Assembly: GCA_030765045.1 (NCBI GenBank)
Contig: CM060964.1
Location: forward strand, 275,210,888 to 275,274,887
From: Tenodera sinensis
Taxonomy: Eukaryota; Arthropoda; Insecta; Mantodea; Mantidae
DNA: 64,000 nucleotides
Reading direction: 5' to 3'
In this document: positions 32,251-43,904 of the stretch, piece after piece
Numbering within the stretch: the first letter of the stretch is position 1
Layout: each line of letters starts with the position of its first letter
Position numbers and translations under genes: made by a program
The notes under the pieces: generated by a model
The model's input: only the letters and a program-made list of their open reading frames with translations
What the model was told of the DNA's origin: nothing
Databases searched by the model: none

Positions 32251-33458
32251 CTTTACCGTTTACAATAATGGCTTTCCAGAAATAAACTATCGCACTTGCA
32301 CATAGCATTGTAAACTCTCTATTATAACAGTTTGGTTCTTTGTAAGTGAATCTGAATGAACACATTTTGTTTCACTAATTGAACTGTGCCAATAATAGGC
32401 TTTTTAAAGTTTTCTACAGAAGAATCCACACAGGATCTACAGCTCTGAAACAAACTGTTTTATGTAGAGGAAGAGATGATATGCTAAGCGTTTTCCCGCT
32501 TAGTACTTTGCTCCCTTATAATGTGGTTTTGTTTACAACTCCTTTGAACAAAGTGAAACCATTAGTTCTGTGAATATACCTTTCTCTGTCTAAAAATTCT
32601 CACACTTTAAGAGAGAGGTGAAGAGGCACAAAAGTATGAAGTGAACTAGTTGGATATTGTAGAGATGTAGCGAAACAAAGAAAATCTCCTTAAAAAAAAT
32701 AATTGCATCTTCTTTGACTCAGATTTGTAAGACTGCTGTACTCCTTACCTGGGAAATTTTTCACAAATTGTAAAATTTAAAGTTATTGTGTTTGAGGCTT
32801 AGTTCTATAAACATGAGAAAGTGAAATCAATTTGCAATTGTTTTTCAAATTTAAGGAAAGTGTATTGGACTTAATATGCTTTGATCCAATAATTGGTAAA
32901 ATATACAAACAAAATTAATAGGGTGAATACATAACCAATTGTTTTTGTTATTATAGAAGTACATTATCTGTTAATATAAAATTAAATTTTTCACAATAAA
33001 CATTCTGATGTATAGGGTGTTCATAATGTCCTTGCTGGCAATTGACTTTAATAAAATTTATATCAAACTAGCTGACCAGACAGACATCATTCTGTCAAAA
33101 GCCATTGCACTGTGGCGGTCCCACAAACTTATATTCTATGGTCAAGTTCTGGTAATGGCGTCGCTTATAAAGTGTACTTATAGTGATGACATCTTCAGTT
33201 TTCAGTAATGGTCACCAGAACAGATAATATACAGTCACTAATATGTAACTTAAACAAAAAATTGAATATAAACATATTTCAGAGTGATCACTTTGTTCAT
33301 TGACTATCAAATAATTACCGTGATATCAACAATATACTTGCATAACGTTAATATACTTTTCTATGTATTGTTAATGTCGTAATCATAAACAACTACTTAC
33401 AAAATTCTGTATCTATCTCGCACACTGCAATACTTTAGTAATATTATCTTAAATATTT
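32251..33458. other. AT-rich, nothing recognised
   Basis: The 3' end of the Helitron downstream of its ORF probably lies in the last few hundred bases, but I cannot define a CTRRT terminus with hairpin. Confidence 0.4.
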
Positions 33459-34406
33459 TCATTGTAATGCTTTAAGGTACACAATGTTTTTCGTTTGATT
33501 ACCTGGCGCGTAAACAAACAAATCTAATGGTTTTCCAACATGGGAACAGGTAACATACAATTGGCCATGCGAGAAACACAGCTTTTCAAAATGAATGCCA
33601 CAAGTATTCAATGACTGCTCCTGGGATTTATTTATGGTCATAGCGAAAGCAAACTGCACTGGAAACTGCAGTTGTTTAAATTCAAATCTTATGTCAGTCA
33701 GAATCATTGGAATGTGTGGTATCAAAACATCTTCTCCTTTATACTTTCCCTTTAGAATGATTGCTTCAATCAAGTTGCTCAGTAATTTTTTCACCGCTAG
33801 CCGTGTGCCGTTACAAAGACGTGGTTGGTTGATATTTTGCAACATTATGATCACCAAGCCAACCTTTAATTGAAGATTGTGAGGCGGCAATCCTGGCAAA
33901 TCCAGGGAGTTAAAAAATTTGGGTAGATAGTTTACACTATCTTCTTGGTTTGTAGCGGAATCAACTGATTTGTATGTCCTCAATTCACCGGCAATTTCAT
34001 TTTGAAGTTTGAAATTTAATTCATTTACATCCATGTTCTTGGCAGCTAATATAGCTCGTTCGCACAACCAGATATGATCTATGTAATTCTGAGCAATGTT
34101 TGGGAACACCTTTTGAATGAGTTCAGTTTTTGATTCAGTAAACTGACAAAAATTGTCAGGGAAGGTAACGCAGCCAGTGAAAACGTCTAAAGGGAATTTG
34201 CCATTACCCAATTCAATGAGCTGTCTTGAAAATATTTCTCCAGATGGATCATTTTGCAACTCAACACACATATTCTTGCTGAAATTTAGTATCTTGATGT
34301 GTTTCCACAAAACGGAGGACTTTAAACGTGCATTAAGTTCATCAGCTGGCAGTGACTGTGGAATCACTAGCAATGTTTGACGAAAATCTCCTGCTAACAA
34401 AATCAT
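33459..34406 (-). CDS. Helitron Pif1-like helicase C-terminal ORF (315 residues)
   Basis: The ORF begins MILLAGDFRQTLLVIPQ (helicase motif GDFRQ, with the preceding Walker B just outside). It continues through WLCERAILAAKNMDVNELN, GLPPHNLQLKVGLVIIMLQN, LCNGTRLAVKKL and FAFAMTINKSQEQSLNTCG (motif VI region, normally with GQ after S) to SHGQLYVTCSHVGKPLDLFV (usually VALSRV). It is intact over 315 codons but is only the last part of a RepHel protein of well over 1000 residues. Upstream helicase motifs are in separate broken frames. Confidence 0.75.
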   Translation of the reverse strand: MILLAGDFRQTLLVIPQSLPADELNARLKSSVLWKHIKILNFSKNMCVELQNDPSGEIFSRQLIELGNGKFPLDVFTGCVTFPDNFCQFTESKTELIQKVFPNIAQNYIDHIWLCERAILAAKNMDVNELNFKLQNEIAGELRTYKSVDSATNQEDSVNYLPKFFNSLDLPGLPPHNLQLKVGLVIIMLQNINQPRLCNGTRLAVKKLLSNLIEAIILKGKYKGEDVLIPHIPMILTDIRFEFKQLQFPVQFAFAMTINKSQEQSLNTCGIHFEKLCFSHGQLYVTCSHVGKPLDLFVYAPGNQTKNIVYLKALQ

Positions 34407-34429
34407 TGCATCACCATATTGGTTTCGAT

Positions 34430-35951
34430 TGTTCCACAGATCTTGTATGGTTCAGTCTAATGCCTCCAGAGACTTTCTGTGTGCCATCGTGCATGCATCC
34501 CACACTATCAATTTACATTGCTGCAAAACCTTTCCCATTGCAAAGTTCTTCGAAATGTTGCAGATCAGAGTTTCAGTGCTTTGCATACTCAATGGCAATT
34601 TTAGCACTGAATGGGCTGTTCGACCACCTTCCAACAATGTAGCTGCAATGCCTGATGAGGCAATTGTGATTGTAATTTCATCATGTGAGCGAATTGTTGC
34701 TAAAATCATTAAATTCAAAAAAGTAAATACCTCCAATTCCATAATTTACAACTTTCATAAGGGTATCAAATACACACTTTTGTTGTTGGTTCAATAGTGG
34801 AATATTTATGCAAATTGATTCTCTTCAAGCGTCGTGCATCGGGCGATTGGGCGTGGCCATCCCAACTTGAGATAATACTTTCACATCATCAAGTACATGT
34901 CCTCAATTGATATTAACGCCTTGTAAATTTCTTCACTGACTTGTAAATTTGGATTTCCTGTTTTAATGCGCATTTGATGCACAATATTGTCAGACATATC
35001 ATCGTATTTGATCCATAAATCAATTGGTTTTGATGGGAAGCATGTTGATGTAATTATAGAAAACAATGTTTGTATTTGATGAGGTTGTGAAGAAATTACA
35101 GCATCATTGAGAGTTTATTCCCATTGAGCGTTATTTTCTAACAGTTGCAAATATTAACAGGCTTCTCTGTAAGAGCCACACAATTCACCGTTAACAATTT
35201 GTAAATGTCTGAATGATGGGCCTTGAACATTGACTAATAGCAATCGCAAATAAAATCACTCATCGTTGCTTGGGTGAACTGAATAAATTTGACCTATTGC
35301 ATCAGTGGAATATACATTTGGGTAACCTGGAACTGGTTTTCCTTGTTTCCGTTGTTGCAATTTCTTTTGATTGATTCCAGGTATAATATTTTTGCATTTC
35401 GGAGGATAGCAGTGTTTGGCTAAAATCATCATTCTGACACATTTAAAAAAAACTGGCGAAGGTTGTAGATGGCGGTTGAACAGCTTGTTGTAATGCATTA
35501 TGTGATGTGAAATATACTCTTTGAGCATTTTCTAAGTGTACGTCTAAGTGAACAACAGTGGGGTGTCTCAAGAATGGGAAAAGAAAAAAATGCGCCACAT
35601 TGCTTCATTACAGTTAACATACCATCCCATTTGGTAATGGATAACTTCGTCGGAATTTTCTGCACCAACTCCAATCACTGCCATGTCACTTCCTTTGGTT
35701 ACATATTTACAAATGTATTTGATAGATTTCATGGAATGGCAAGATTCAACATTGATGTGTGCCTTGAAAGTCTTAGATAGGATCGGTGAATATGGAACAA
35801 TCCAACGATTGTCTATTTCAATGTCTTGTTGATTCACTTTGGCAATTGGATCACAAAAAAGCCTCCATGAAAAGACACTTAAATGTGCCAGTTTTAATGG
35901 TGATCTGTCAACTGTGTTGAGTTTTATCAACTTTGTACATACCAACACCAT
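34430..35951 (-). pseudogene. Helitron Rep-end and helicase N-terminal blocks
   Basis: From 35951 down: NRWIVPYSPILSKTFKAHIN, SIKYICKYVTKGSDMAV and NEAMWRIF (Helitron-like N domain end). At 35528: KCKNIIPGINQ, KPVPGYPNVYSTDAIGQIY and FYLRLLLVNVQGPSFRHLQ. At 35066-34881: TCFPSKPIDLWIKYDDMSD. At 34800-34452: the nucleotide-binding region, where GGTGKT is replaced by GIGGIYFF, then TIASSGIAATLLEGGRTAHS and CKLIVWDACTMAHRKSLEAL (Walker B DE changed to DA). Stops and frameshifts separate the blocks, and the ATPase is dead. Confidence 0.75.
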
Positions 35952-35989
35952 TTAATTGTATGTTGAGTGAGTAGAGAAAAATATGTGAA

Positions 35990-37060
35990 TATGTGACATA
36001 AAATAAACAAGAGAAGAGAAGCCCTTATGAATGTAATATGTTACATTTCTATTTCAATCATAGAAAAGTAGATGAGTATTATGTTGAAGGGCGACTAGAG
36101 AAGGATATGCGAATTTGTTATGTAGCAGAAAAGCTATCAGAGAAAACTATGTGAATGTAATGCGTTGCAAAGTAAAATGGGTCAAATAAAAGCCTCCATG
36201 AAGAAACACTTAAAAGTGCCAATTTGAATGGTGATCTGTCAATCGTGTTGAGTTTATCAACTTCATACATACAAACATCCATTTAACTGTATGTTGAAGA
36301 GCGAGTAGAGAAAAACATGTGAATGTGTTACGTGAAAGAAACGTGAGTAGAGAAACCCGTATGAATGTAATACGTTATGTTTCTATTTAATCATAGAAAA
36401 TTGTATGAATTGTATACTGAAGGGCAAGTAGAGAAAGGAATGTGAGTGTGTTTCGTAACGGAAAAGTGAGTAGAGAAAACCGTAGGACTGTAAAATGTTG
36501 CACTTCTATTTCAATCATAGAATGGTGTATTAATTGTATGTTGAAGGGCAAATAGAGCAGGATTTGTGAATGTGTTATGCATAAGAAAAGCAAGTAGAGA
36601 AAAATGCAAGTGTATAGCATAAAAGCATAACAGCTCCATGAAAAAAGCTTAGATGTTCCAATTTTCATTGTGATCGGTCAAGCGTGTTGGAATTTGTCAA
36701 CCTCATACATATAGGTTGCATGGATTGTCTGTTGAAGAGCGAGTAGAGAAGAAGATGTGAATGAGTTATGTAAAAGAAAAGAGTGCAGATAAAAACATGT
36801 GCATGTAATACGTTGCATTTCAATTACATAAATTGTATGAATTAAATGTTGAAGGGCGAGTAGATAGGGAAGAATATGTGAATATCTCTTGTAAAAGAAA
36901 AATGAGTAGAGAAAACCATGTGAATGTTACATTGTATAGTAAAATGGATAGCATAAGAATCTTCTCTATGAAAAATACATATGCATGCCAAATTTCGCAG
37001 TGATTGGTCAAGTGGTTTAGGAGATTGGCAGTTATATACATACATACAGGCGTTTTTCTC
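35990..37060. repeat. Minisatellite within the Helitron
   Basis: Imperfect units of about 100-180 bp recur: TGTATGTTGAAGGGCGAGTA, AGAGAAAACCATGTGAATG, TGTTGCATTTCTATTTCAAT and a longer insert with CAATTTTCATTGTGATCGGT. At least five partial units are visible. The same units reappear at 38460-39655. Confidence 0.75.
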
Positions 37061-37248
37061 AGTTTGAATGGGAAAAAGAAAAATATGTCTTTTTCCGTTT
37101 TACTGTGCAGTTTCCCAATTTTTCTCTTCATAAGAACCTTCCTCGCACTTAATCAAATATTTCAAAAAAAGGATTAGCCAAATTGGTCCAGCCATTTCGA
37201 AGTTTTGCAGTTACGAAGATTCATAAATTCATTTTTATTATATAGACT

Positions 37249-38214
37249 AACATGATATTATTGAAAACCATGCTATTATATAATAAAAGAATTCACATTA
37301 ATATTTTGACATACACTTCACAGTGATTTTATACTATAATTCTTTAATGCTATACTGTATTATTTAAACACTTGTTTGTGTTATTATTAAACAAAACTTT
37401 TAATACAAAATCTGAATCTTCTAGTTAAACATTTTGATTTGTTCAAAGTGCCTGTCCTGTTAGTTTCTCTTCAATTTGGTTCAATCCTCCTCTTAAGCAA
37501 CCATAAGCTGACATGCTCAGATTTAAATACATGGGCATGGTTGGTTTTTTCCCCCTCTTTCAGCATCCTCATGAATTATCACCTACAGCAATTCCTTCTT
37601 CCATAATTCAAACAGCTTTTTTTCCCTCACACATGACTAACAAAAGATAATTGTCATTATTGAACATGTAGCTTAGTCGAGAAAAGTGCATTGTCAATAT
37701 AAGGAACTGAACAAGGTAACTAATTAACTCATGTTGGACACAATACAATTTAAAACACACACTATAGAAGACTGAATTCAACTTAAAACTACAACTAGTT
37801 TTAACAGCTATTTATGCTATTAGTGAATACAATGTTACAGTCTGACTGCATGCCATGAAAAATCACTTCAGAAAGTTTACAAAAATGTATCAAACTCAAT
37901 TTAGTCCATTGGTGGACGTAATATGATTTGAAATGTTGATCCTCAATTTTAATTTATGCATTGCTTCATTCTTGACCTAACACAGTGTGCTTTAAATTCA
38001 ATGAAAAACTGAAGCCGTTAACAGTGAAGCAACACAAATTTTAAATATAACAAATATTTAACAGAGTGCTTAATTATGTACACACCAACAAACACGCACA
38101 AAACCAATCAGTTATGCATTATTGTTATTGTTGGGAGTGAATGCAGTTGTATCAGTTTGTTCATAATCATTAGAGCTCAAATTTGTGTGCAAAATGCATG
38201 TTCTTTGTTATATA
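37249..38214. other. AT-rich, nothing recognised
   Basis: No supported feature. Confidence 0.45.
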
Positions 38215-38639
38215 CTTACTAGCTGAAATACCTGTCACTGCGCGTGGTTTGACAATTTTATCCCTACAACTTAGAATTAGGTTACACTTGCCCAATGAAC
38301 TTGTGTTTCTTTGGAGACATTTAAAAAAGATTATGTCTTAATACACTTAAACAAAGAGTTAATTAAAACTCTTGGGATACTATAAATAACTAAATAAATA
38401 AAAACACTGGGAAGACAATATGCAAAAGCACTGTTGAACAATCCTAAATACTGCAGGAAGAAAAGCAAGTAGAGAAACCTGTGTGAGTGTACAAGTAGGA
38501 TGTGTTCCTATTTCAATCATATGAATTCTTTGTAATAGAAGGAGTAGAAAAAGAAGTGTGATTGTGTTTCATAAAAGAAGTGAGTAGAGATAACATGTAA
38601 ATGTAATATGTTGCATTTCTATTTCTTTCTTTCTTTCCC

Positions 38640-38995
38640 TGATTACCCTCCCCTTATGTAGGACTTACACCCCTAGGACTTACAACCCAGCCTTGGATCA
38701 GACGCCTGTCGGGGAGCAGAGGGACCTCTGGACCAGACAGAGTGAAGACCTGGAAGCGGTGGACAGCCAAGCACCAGATATGATAGTGAGGAAGAGGATG
38801 ACATGAAATGCAGGCTAAATGGATGATTGGAAGGGTGATAATGGAGCAATTGGTGGAATTAATGGTGGGGGAAACTGGAGAACCTGGAGAAAACCCGCCC
38901 AAACGCCTCTTCGTCCACCACGAATACCACACGTGGGTCCCGCCTAGGTGGTAGGCGAGCGGTCTAACCACTCAGCTACGGTGCCACCATTATAC
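38640..38995 (-). mobile_element. SINE family 2 copy
   Basis: Minus strand: GGCACCGTAGCTGAGTGGTT head (A box), then CGCCTACCACCTAGGCGGGA, GTATTCGTGGTGGACGAAGA and GGGCGGGTTTTCTCC, matching 13004-13160. The B box is degraded and the body diverges after about 180 bp. Confidence 0.7.
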
Positions 38996-39116
38996 TTTCA
39001 GACTCAGGGAAGGATGAGGAGTAATCCTGGCTGGAGAAAAATTCCTACCAAGAATCGAACGCGGGACCCCTTGCACAGCAGGCAGGTGCTCTACCAACTG
39101 TGCTATGGGGCCAGCC
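38996..39116 (-). mobile_element. tRNA-derived SINE head, third family
   Basis: Minus strand: GGCCCCATAGCACAGTTGGT then AGAGCACCTGCCTGCTGTGC and the B box CGCGTTCGATTC, an almost intact tRNA-like head followed by a short body. It directly abuts the family 2 SINE in the same orientation, giving either a dimeric SINE or two insertions. Confidence 0.65.
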
Positions 39117-39698
39117 GACATTTCTATATCAATCATAGAAAAGTGTATGAATTGTATGTTGAAGGGCAGGTAGAGAAGGATATGTGAATGTGTTATGTAA
39201 AAGAAAAATGAGTAGAGAAAACCACGTGAACCTAATATGTTGCAGAGTAAAATGAATAGCATAAAAACCTCAATGTAAAAACACTTAGATGTACCAATTT
39301 TCTTGGTGATCTGTCAACCAGTAGATTGCATGAATTGTATGTTGAAGGGTGAGTAGAGAAAGAAATGTGATTGTGTTTTATAAAAGAAAATTGAGTAGAG
39401 AAAACCATGTGAATATAATATGTTGCATTTTTATTTCAGGCATACAAAATTGTATGTTGAAGGGCAGGTAGACAGGATATGTGAATGTGTTATGGAAAAG
39501 AAAAGCAAGTAGAGAAAACCATGTGAATAGAACATGTTGCATAGTAAAAAGGGATAGCATAAAAATCTCCACGAAAATATACGTGTTGAATTTCACAGTG
39601 ATCGATCAAGTAGTTTTGGAGATTAGCAGTTACATATATACAAACATTCAGCTTATATTAAGTAAAAATTGAAGCTATTAACAGTGAAGCAACAAGAT

Positions 39699-40133
39699 TC
39701 TAAAATAAGAACAAATTAGAAACTAAAAACTTCACTTATCTTAGTATGTTGATATTCTTTTTCTAAGAATAAGAATATCAACATACTAAGATAAGTGAAG
39801 TTTTTAGTTTCTAATTTGTTCTTATTTTAGATTCAGCTTATATATCTGTAGAAAATGCTTAAATGATACATCTTTTAAGTCACACTTTTCCAGTCAATTT
39901 GAACAGTATTTGTTAATGCATATAAATGTATGTCACTTATCTTAGTATGTTGATATTCTTTTTCTAAGAATAAGAATATCAACATACTAAGATAAGTGAA
40001 GTTTTTAGTTTCTAATTTGTTCTTATTTTAGATTCAGCTTATATATCTGTAGAAAATGCTTAAATGATACATCTTTTAAGTCACACTTTTCCAGTCAATT
40101 TGAACAGTATTTGTTAATGCATATAAATGTACA
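39699..40133. repeat. Palindrome in a 201-bp perfect tandem duplication
   Basis: 39699-39831 is a 133-bp inverted repeat with arms of about 62 bp around TTCTTTTTCTAAGAATAAGAA. A 201-bp unit (39733-39933), which contains most of the palindrome plus about 100 bp downstream, is repeated at 39934-40133 with no difference I could find. The second copy retains a 68-bp palindrome (39932-39999). Confidence 0.9.
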
Positions 40134-40759
40134 TTCCAAGGGAAAATGCATATTTTAATTTTTAAATGAAAAAGTGCATCTTTTACTCTTGAATGTCGCA
40201 TTAAATTTTAATTTTTCCCTTTAGATAATATTACTAGTAATTAGTAAAGTCTCTGAAAACAACCAAGCAAAACTATATATAAAAAACATATGAATTTATT
40301 TATAAATGGATGTTTGTTCTAGCAAAACTCAGAATGCCAGGAGCAAACCAAACTAAGTAAACATATGATGATATGACTTACGATCAACCCCAGGTTATCA
40401 GTAGGTTTATTTACATCTGTGTAACAGAGATACACCCAGGCGTCTTATGAAATAACATTGCACAATTAAGATTAGGAATGAAACAAGGTAATCCCCATAG
40501 CAGCCACAAGGTCAAAGGAAATCCAATCAGTATCAGACATGTCTTCACGTGGTTTGGCGCTTCCCCATTTTCTATCACATATCAACTTCTCAGCTTAACA
40601 GTTGATTCAAAGCTCAGTTGACAATTGAGGCAGTTATTTATTTGAATAGTGCTTGTGCTTTGGTTTGAGAACTGCCACCCACAAAAGAATCCCAATCTGC
40701 CATCTTACATAAATATGTGAATGAGTTTGGAAGTAATATTTTTAGTCAAGATGGTAAAA
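40134..40759. other. AT-rich, nothing recognised
   Basis: No supported feature. Confidence 0.45.
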
Positions 40760-40761
40760 TA

Positions 40762-42122
40762 CGAGGGTCACTAAGTTGTGGGATGTGAAAAAATGAAAGT
40801 TGATCAACTCAAATTGGATGCAGGATGGGATAGTTTATGAGTAAACTAGTATCAGGTAGTAACTCCCCCACTCCAGGAGTTCCAGCAGCACAAAAATGAA
40901 CAGTCCGTGGCATGCATGTAGTCAGGCCCTGCAATGGAGCTTGGAAGAGAGCATTTTCGCTCAACAATTTTCTACGAACCTAAAAGTGGGTTAAAGCAGT
41001 GCCAAAGTCTTGAATGTTTGTCACAAACTTTTGGGGTCATTGCTCCTTCACATACTACAGTTTTTCTGTGGTTTCAGGAATTTAAAAGGTACCAAACATC
41101 TTAGAGGCATGAGGAGAGAATCACGCATCCGGCATTGGCAGTGACTGAGGAAAACATTGCAGCGTTGAAAAAATGCTTCACCAAAATAGTCACATAACAT
41201 TTAAAGACATTGAGGCAGTATTGTAGTTTGGATCGTCAACAGTTTTGAAAATCCTCCATGAATTCCTTCATGTGAGGAGTGACATCCTAATGAGTGCCTC
41301 ACAGAACAAAATACACCCATGTTGAATGCAGGGAGAAAATGCTTACAGATCCAAAGGAGGGGACACCAGACAAGTTTCTTACATCATCACAGATGACAAA
41401 ACCTGGGTTCATTATGTTTTAGAAGTATAAGAGTCAACCTGTAGACACTTATAGTTTCACTATTCTGCAGTTTTATCCGGATGCATTTCAAAGACAAGCG
41501 TCTTCATTCTCAATGGTTTCTCGACTTAAAAACTAAAGAAAAGTCTCACTGTCTACATGACTTCGTATATATTAACTGGATTTATTAGTTTGATCTGGAG
41601 ACCAAGTGGCAATCAGTGGTGTGGATCTTTTCTGATGACAATCCATCAACAAAGTGAAGTGTCGCCAAAGTGTCCACAAGAAAATGGTGGCCTTATTGTT
41701 CCTAAAGAGTGGCCTTGTGGCAACCATTTCTCTTGAGGAGCAAAGCACGGTTACCACTAATTGGTACACCACAGTTTGCTTGCCAAAAGTTTTTGCCAAG
41801 CTTCAAGAATGGCAGCCATCCACAGGGCTGTGAAGGACTCTTCTCCATCACAACACATCCATACACGGCCAATATTGCCATTCAGCTCCTGGAGTCTCCA
41901 GAGGTCAAACTTATGATTCATCCACCAAATGCTCTCTTCCAAGCTCCTGGCTATCTGTGTGCCACAGGTTGTTTATCCTTGCACTGCTGGAATTCCTGGA
42001 GTGGGAGAGTCACTATCTGATACCAGTTTACTTACAAAGGATGGGGTTATTCCATCTTGCATCCAATTCGAGTGGATCAACTTCTATTTTCTCACATCTC
42101 AAAATTTTCGTGGTGACCCTCG
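40762..42122 (+). mobile_element. mariner element, full length (1361 bp), mutated
   Basis: The ends read CGAGGGTCACTAAG and, inward from the right, CGAGGGTCACCACG, flanked by TA at 40760-40761 and 42123-42124. The transposase on the plus strand is full of stops and frameshifts, but blocks survive: ALAVTEENIAALKKCF, ITDDKTWVHY (first catalytic Asp region with Glu-to-Lys), WYTTVCLPKVFASFKNGSHP and IQLLESPEVKLMIHPP. Full length but dead. Confidence 0.85.
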
Positions 42123-42169
42123 TATTGTTTTGCTTGGTATGTGAAAAGAGTGCTTCTGCAAATAAAAAG

Positions 42170-43900
42170 TGAAGTTATGCAGCACATAAATACAGCACAT
42201 TATAAGGCTGGGTTAAGGGTAAGTCATCTTTAAATCGACAATTAATTACAAGCCAAGCAGGTGAAGAATCAAGTTTGAGTGATGATTATTCTAAAGACTT
42301 GTGTTTAGCTTTAGTGAGAACCAACATTCCATTGTGGAAACTCAATAATGTGCAGCTTAGGAGTTTCTTAGAAAATTACACAAACAAAAGGGTCCCAGAT
42401 GAATCTACATTGTGCAAATGCTATGTACTGTCCATGCAAATAGACAAGAGAAGTATAAACTTGATAAACAGTGGCATGAGCTGACTGCCGCAGTGGGACA
42501 GCAAGTAACTGGCATCAGTCTGTCCAGCACTGTGTGAACACGAGCATCACTCCATGTTACTCATACCGCAGATAAAAATAGAAATAATGCCACCTCTTCA
42601 GAGCAAATTGCAGGGAAAAGTCTTGTGCAGCCAGACATGAGAAGTGATTGGTAATATGTATCAATTTATGATGAGGGAAGCTGCAAAGGGGATTCGATTA
42701 AATTTAAGTCCATACAGAAACATGTAACGGAAACCACCAGTGTATCATTTATTTTGGTGCATAGAAAAAAGCTGAGTTAGAATGCAGTCAGTTAGATAAA
42801 TGTGTGTCTTTCTCAACACCTCATAAAGAAAGATCCAGCATATCGAGAAAGGCCAATTTAGATGACTTTAGTGAGTGTGTTGTTCATCATACAGTGAAAG
42901 ACTTTTATATAAAAGAAAAAGAAAGGCTGACGTTTAAAAAGATACAATATAAATTAAAAGTACCAATTGGTTTTGAAAGTAATATTAATACACTCCAGAG
43001 GATCTTACATACACTTGGATTCAGATGGAAACAGACAAAAAACAATAGGTGTTTACTAAGAGAATATTATCATATTCTAGAATAAAGGATTTCGTTCCAA
43101 CGGAAAGTAAGAGAATACAGAAACAAGTCTTGTTCAATTGTATATACGGACGAGACATATCCATTCTACATATGCAGCCTCATATGGCTGGAGTGACAAT
43201 CACTTGCTGGACTCCTTACTTCGGTTTCAAAAGGCATCAGACTGATAATCATAGTGAACAACACCATTTATAAAATGCATATATCTGTTTTAAATGTTGG
43301 CACCACAAATACATGTGCATTCTAAATAATTCTAATGCATACAAAACCGATATTTACTGATGCATGTTTGTCATCCTGCTTCTCATGGTGTTTCGTGCAT
43401 TAATGTATTGCTTCACTATTGCTTGAAGGCTCCACCCTCTTCCAGCCCACTCCTTATACTGTACATCTGATTGCTCTCATGGAGTTGAATGGACAGCACC
43501 ATAGTGTTTTCTGGATGTAATTTTTAAAATTTAGGATACATTGGAACACAAAAAAATTTGGATTTCAATAGATGAGACACCAGATGCTGCAGGACTAGAG
43601 CTATGAGTTCAATGAAAGTGGGTAGCAAATCATCCCTCTTGAACACTCAAGTACTTGACAGGATAAATCACAGCACAGCTGCAAAATTTTTCAATAACTT
43701 CATAGCTTTCTTGTGGCCAGGTGGAGTACAGTATGACAATGTATTTTTATTTCTCAGTGAGGGTGCTCCATGTATGATAAAAGCGGGAGCTGGATTGAAA
43801 GTTCTTTTTCCCAATTAATTCATGTGACTTGCCTTGCTCATGGTTTACGTCATGTTGCTGAAACTATTAGACCCAAATGTAAAGAAGTGGACTTACTTGT
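42170..43900 (+). pseudogene. hAT transposase relic (CGBP1-like), 5' part of a split copy
   Basis: 42240-42480 encodes SLSDDYSKDLCLALVRTNIP, WKLNNVQLRSFLENYTNKRV and DESTLC. After an inserted DDE element the protein resumes near 43535 with IWISIDETPDAAG (catalytic Asp region), then STAAKFFNNFIAFLWPGGVQ, MIKAGAGLKVLFPN and VTCLAHGLRHVAETIR. It runs to VDLLVS at about 43900, where the Gypsy element begins. The rest of the protein is beyond 50168. Confidence 0.75.
42620..43530 (+). pseudogene. IS630/Tc1-like DDE transposase relic nested in the hAT copy
   Basis: A block KERSSISRKANLDDFSECVV, HHTVKDFYIKEKERLTFKKI, LHTLGFRWKQTKNNRCLLRE (42804-43075) is a winged-helix/HTH part of a Tc1/IS630-type transposase. 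It is followed across frameshifts by RIKDF, HSTYAASYGWSDNHLLDSLL and LIIIVNNT (DDE core region). Boundaries are approximate and no terminal repeats were identified. Confidence 0.55.
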
Positions 43901-43904
43901 CTCC

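Larger units (their letters stand above)
33459..37248 (-). mobile_element. Helitron, degraded autonomous copy
   Basis: Minus strand. The 5' end near 37248 (TCTATATAATAAAAATGAAT, then CTGGACCAATTTGG) resembles Helitron/Helentron termini. A minisatellite follows (36000-37060), then Rep-end and helicase pseudogene blocks down to 33459. The Rep HUH nuclease core was not found, so the N-terminal part is missing. Confidence 0.7.
38215..39655 (+). repeat. Second minisatellite, Helitron-related, with SINE insertions
   Basis: It starts with CTAGCTGAAATACCTGTCAC and ends with CAGTGATCGATCAAGTAGTT, then GGAGATTAGCAGTTACATAT. In between are units like those at 35990-37060 (38460-38625 and 39120-39600). 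It is probably a non-autonomous Helitron relative. Confidence 0.55.

Noticed and set aside
32379..33208. Small plus-strand ORFs (64-66 codons)
   Set aside because: Chance ORFs in AT-rich DNA without motifs.
35990..37060. CRISPR-like array
   Set aside because: Units are imperfect, long, and lack uniform short repeats with unique spacers; the organism is eukaryotic.
36387..37131. Hydrophobic minus-strand ORFs
   Set aside because: They lie in the Helitron minisatellite and repeat its units.
39050..39114. tRNA gene on the minus strand
   Set aside because: Followed by SINE body and lacking a matching acceptor 3' strand.
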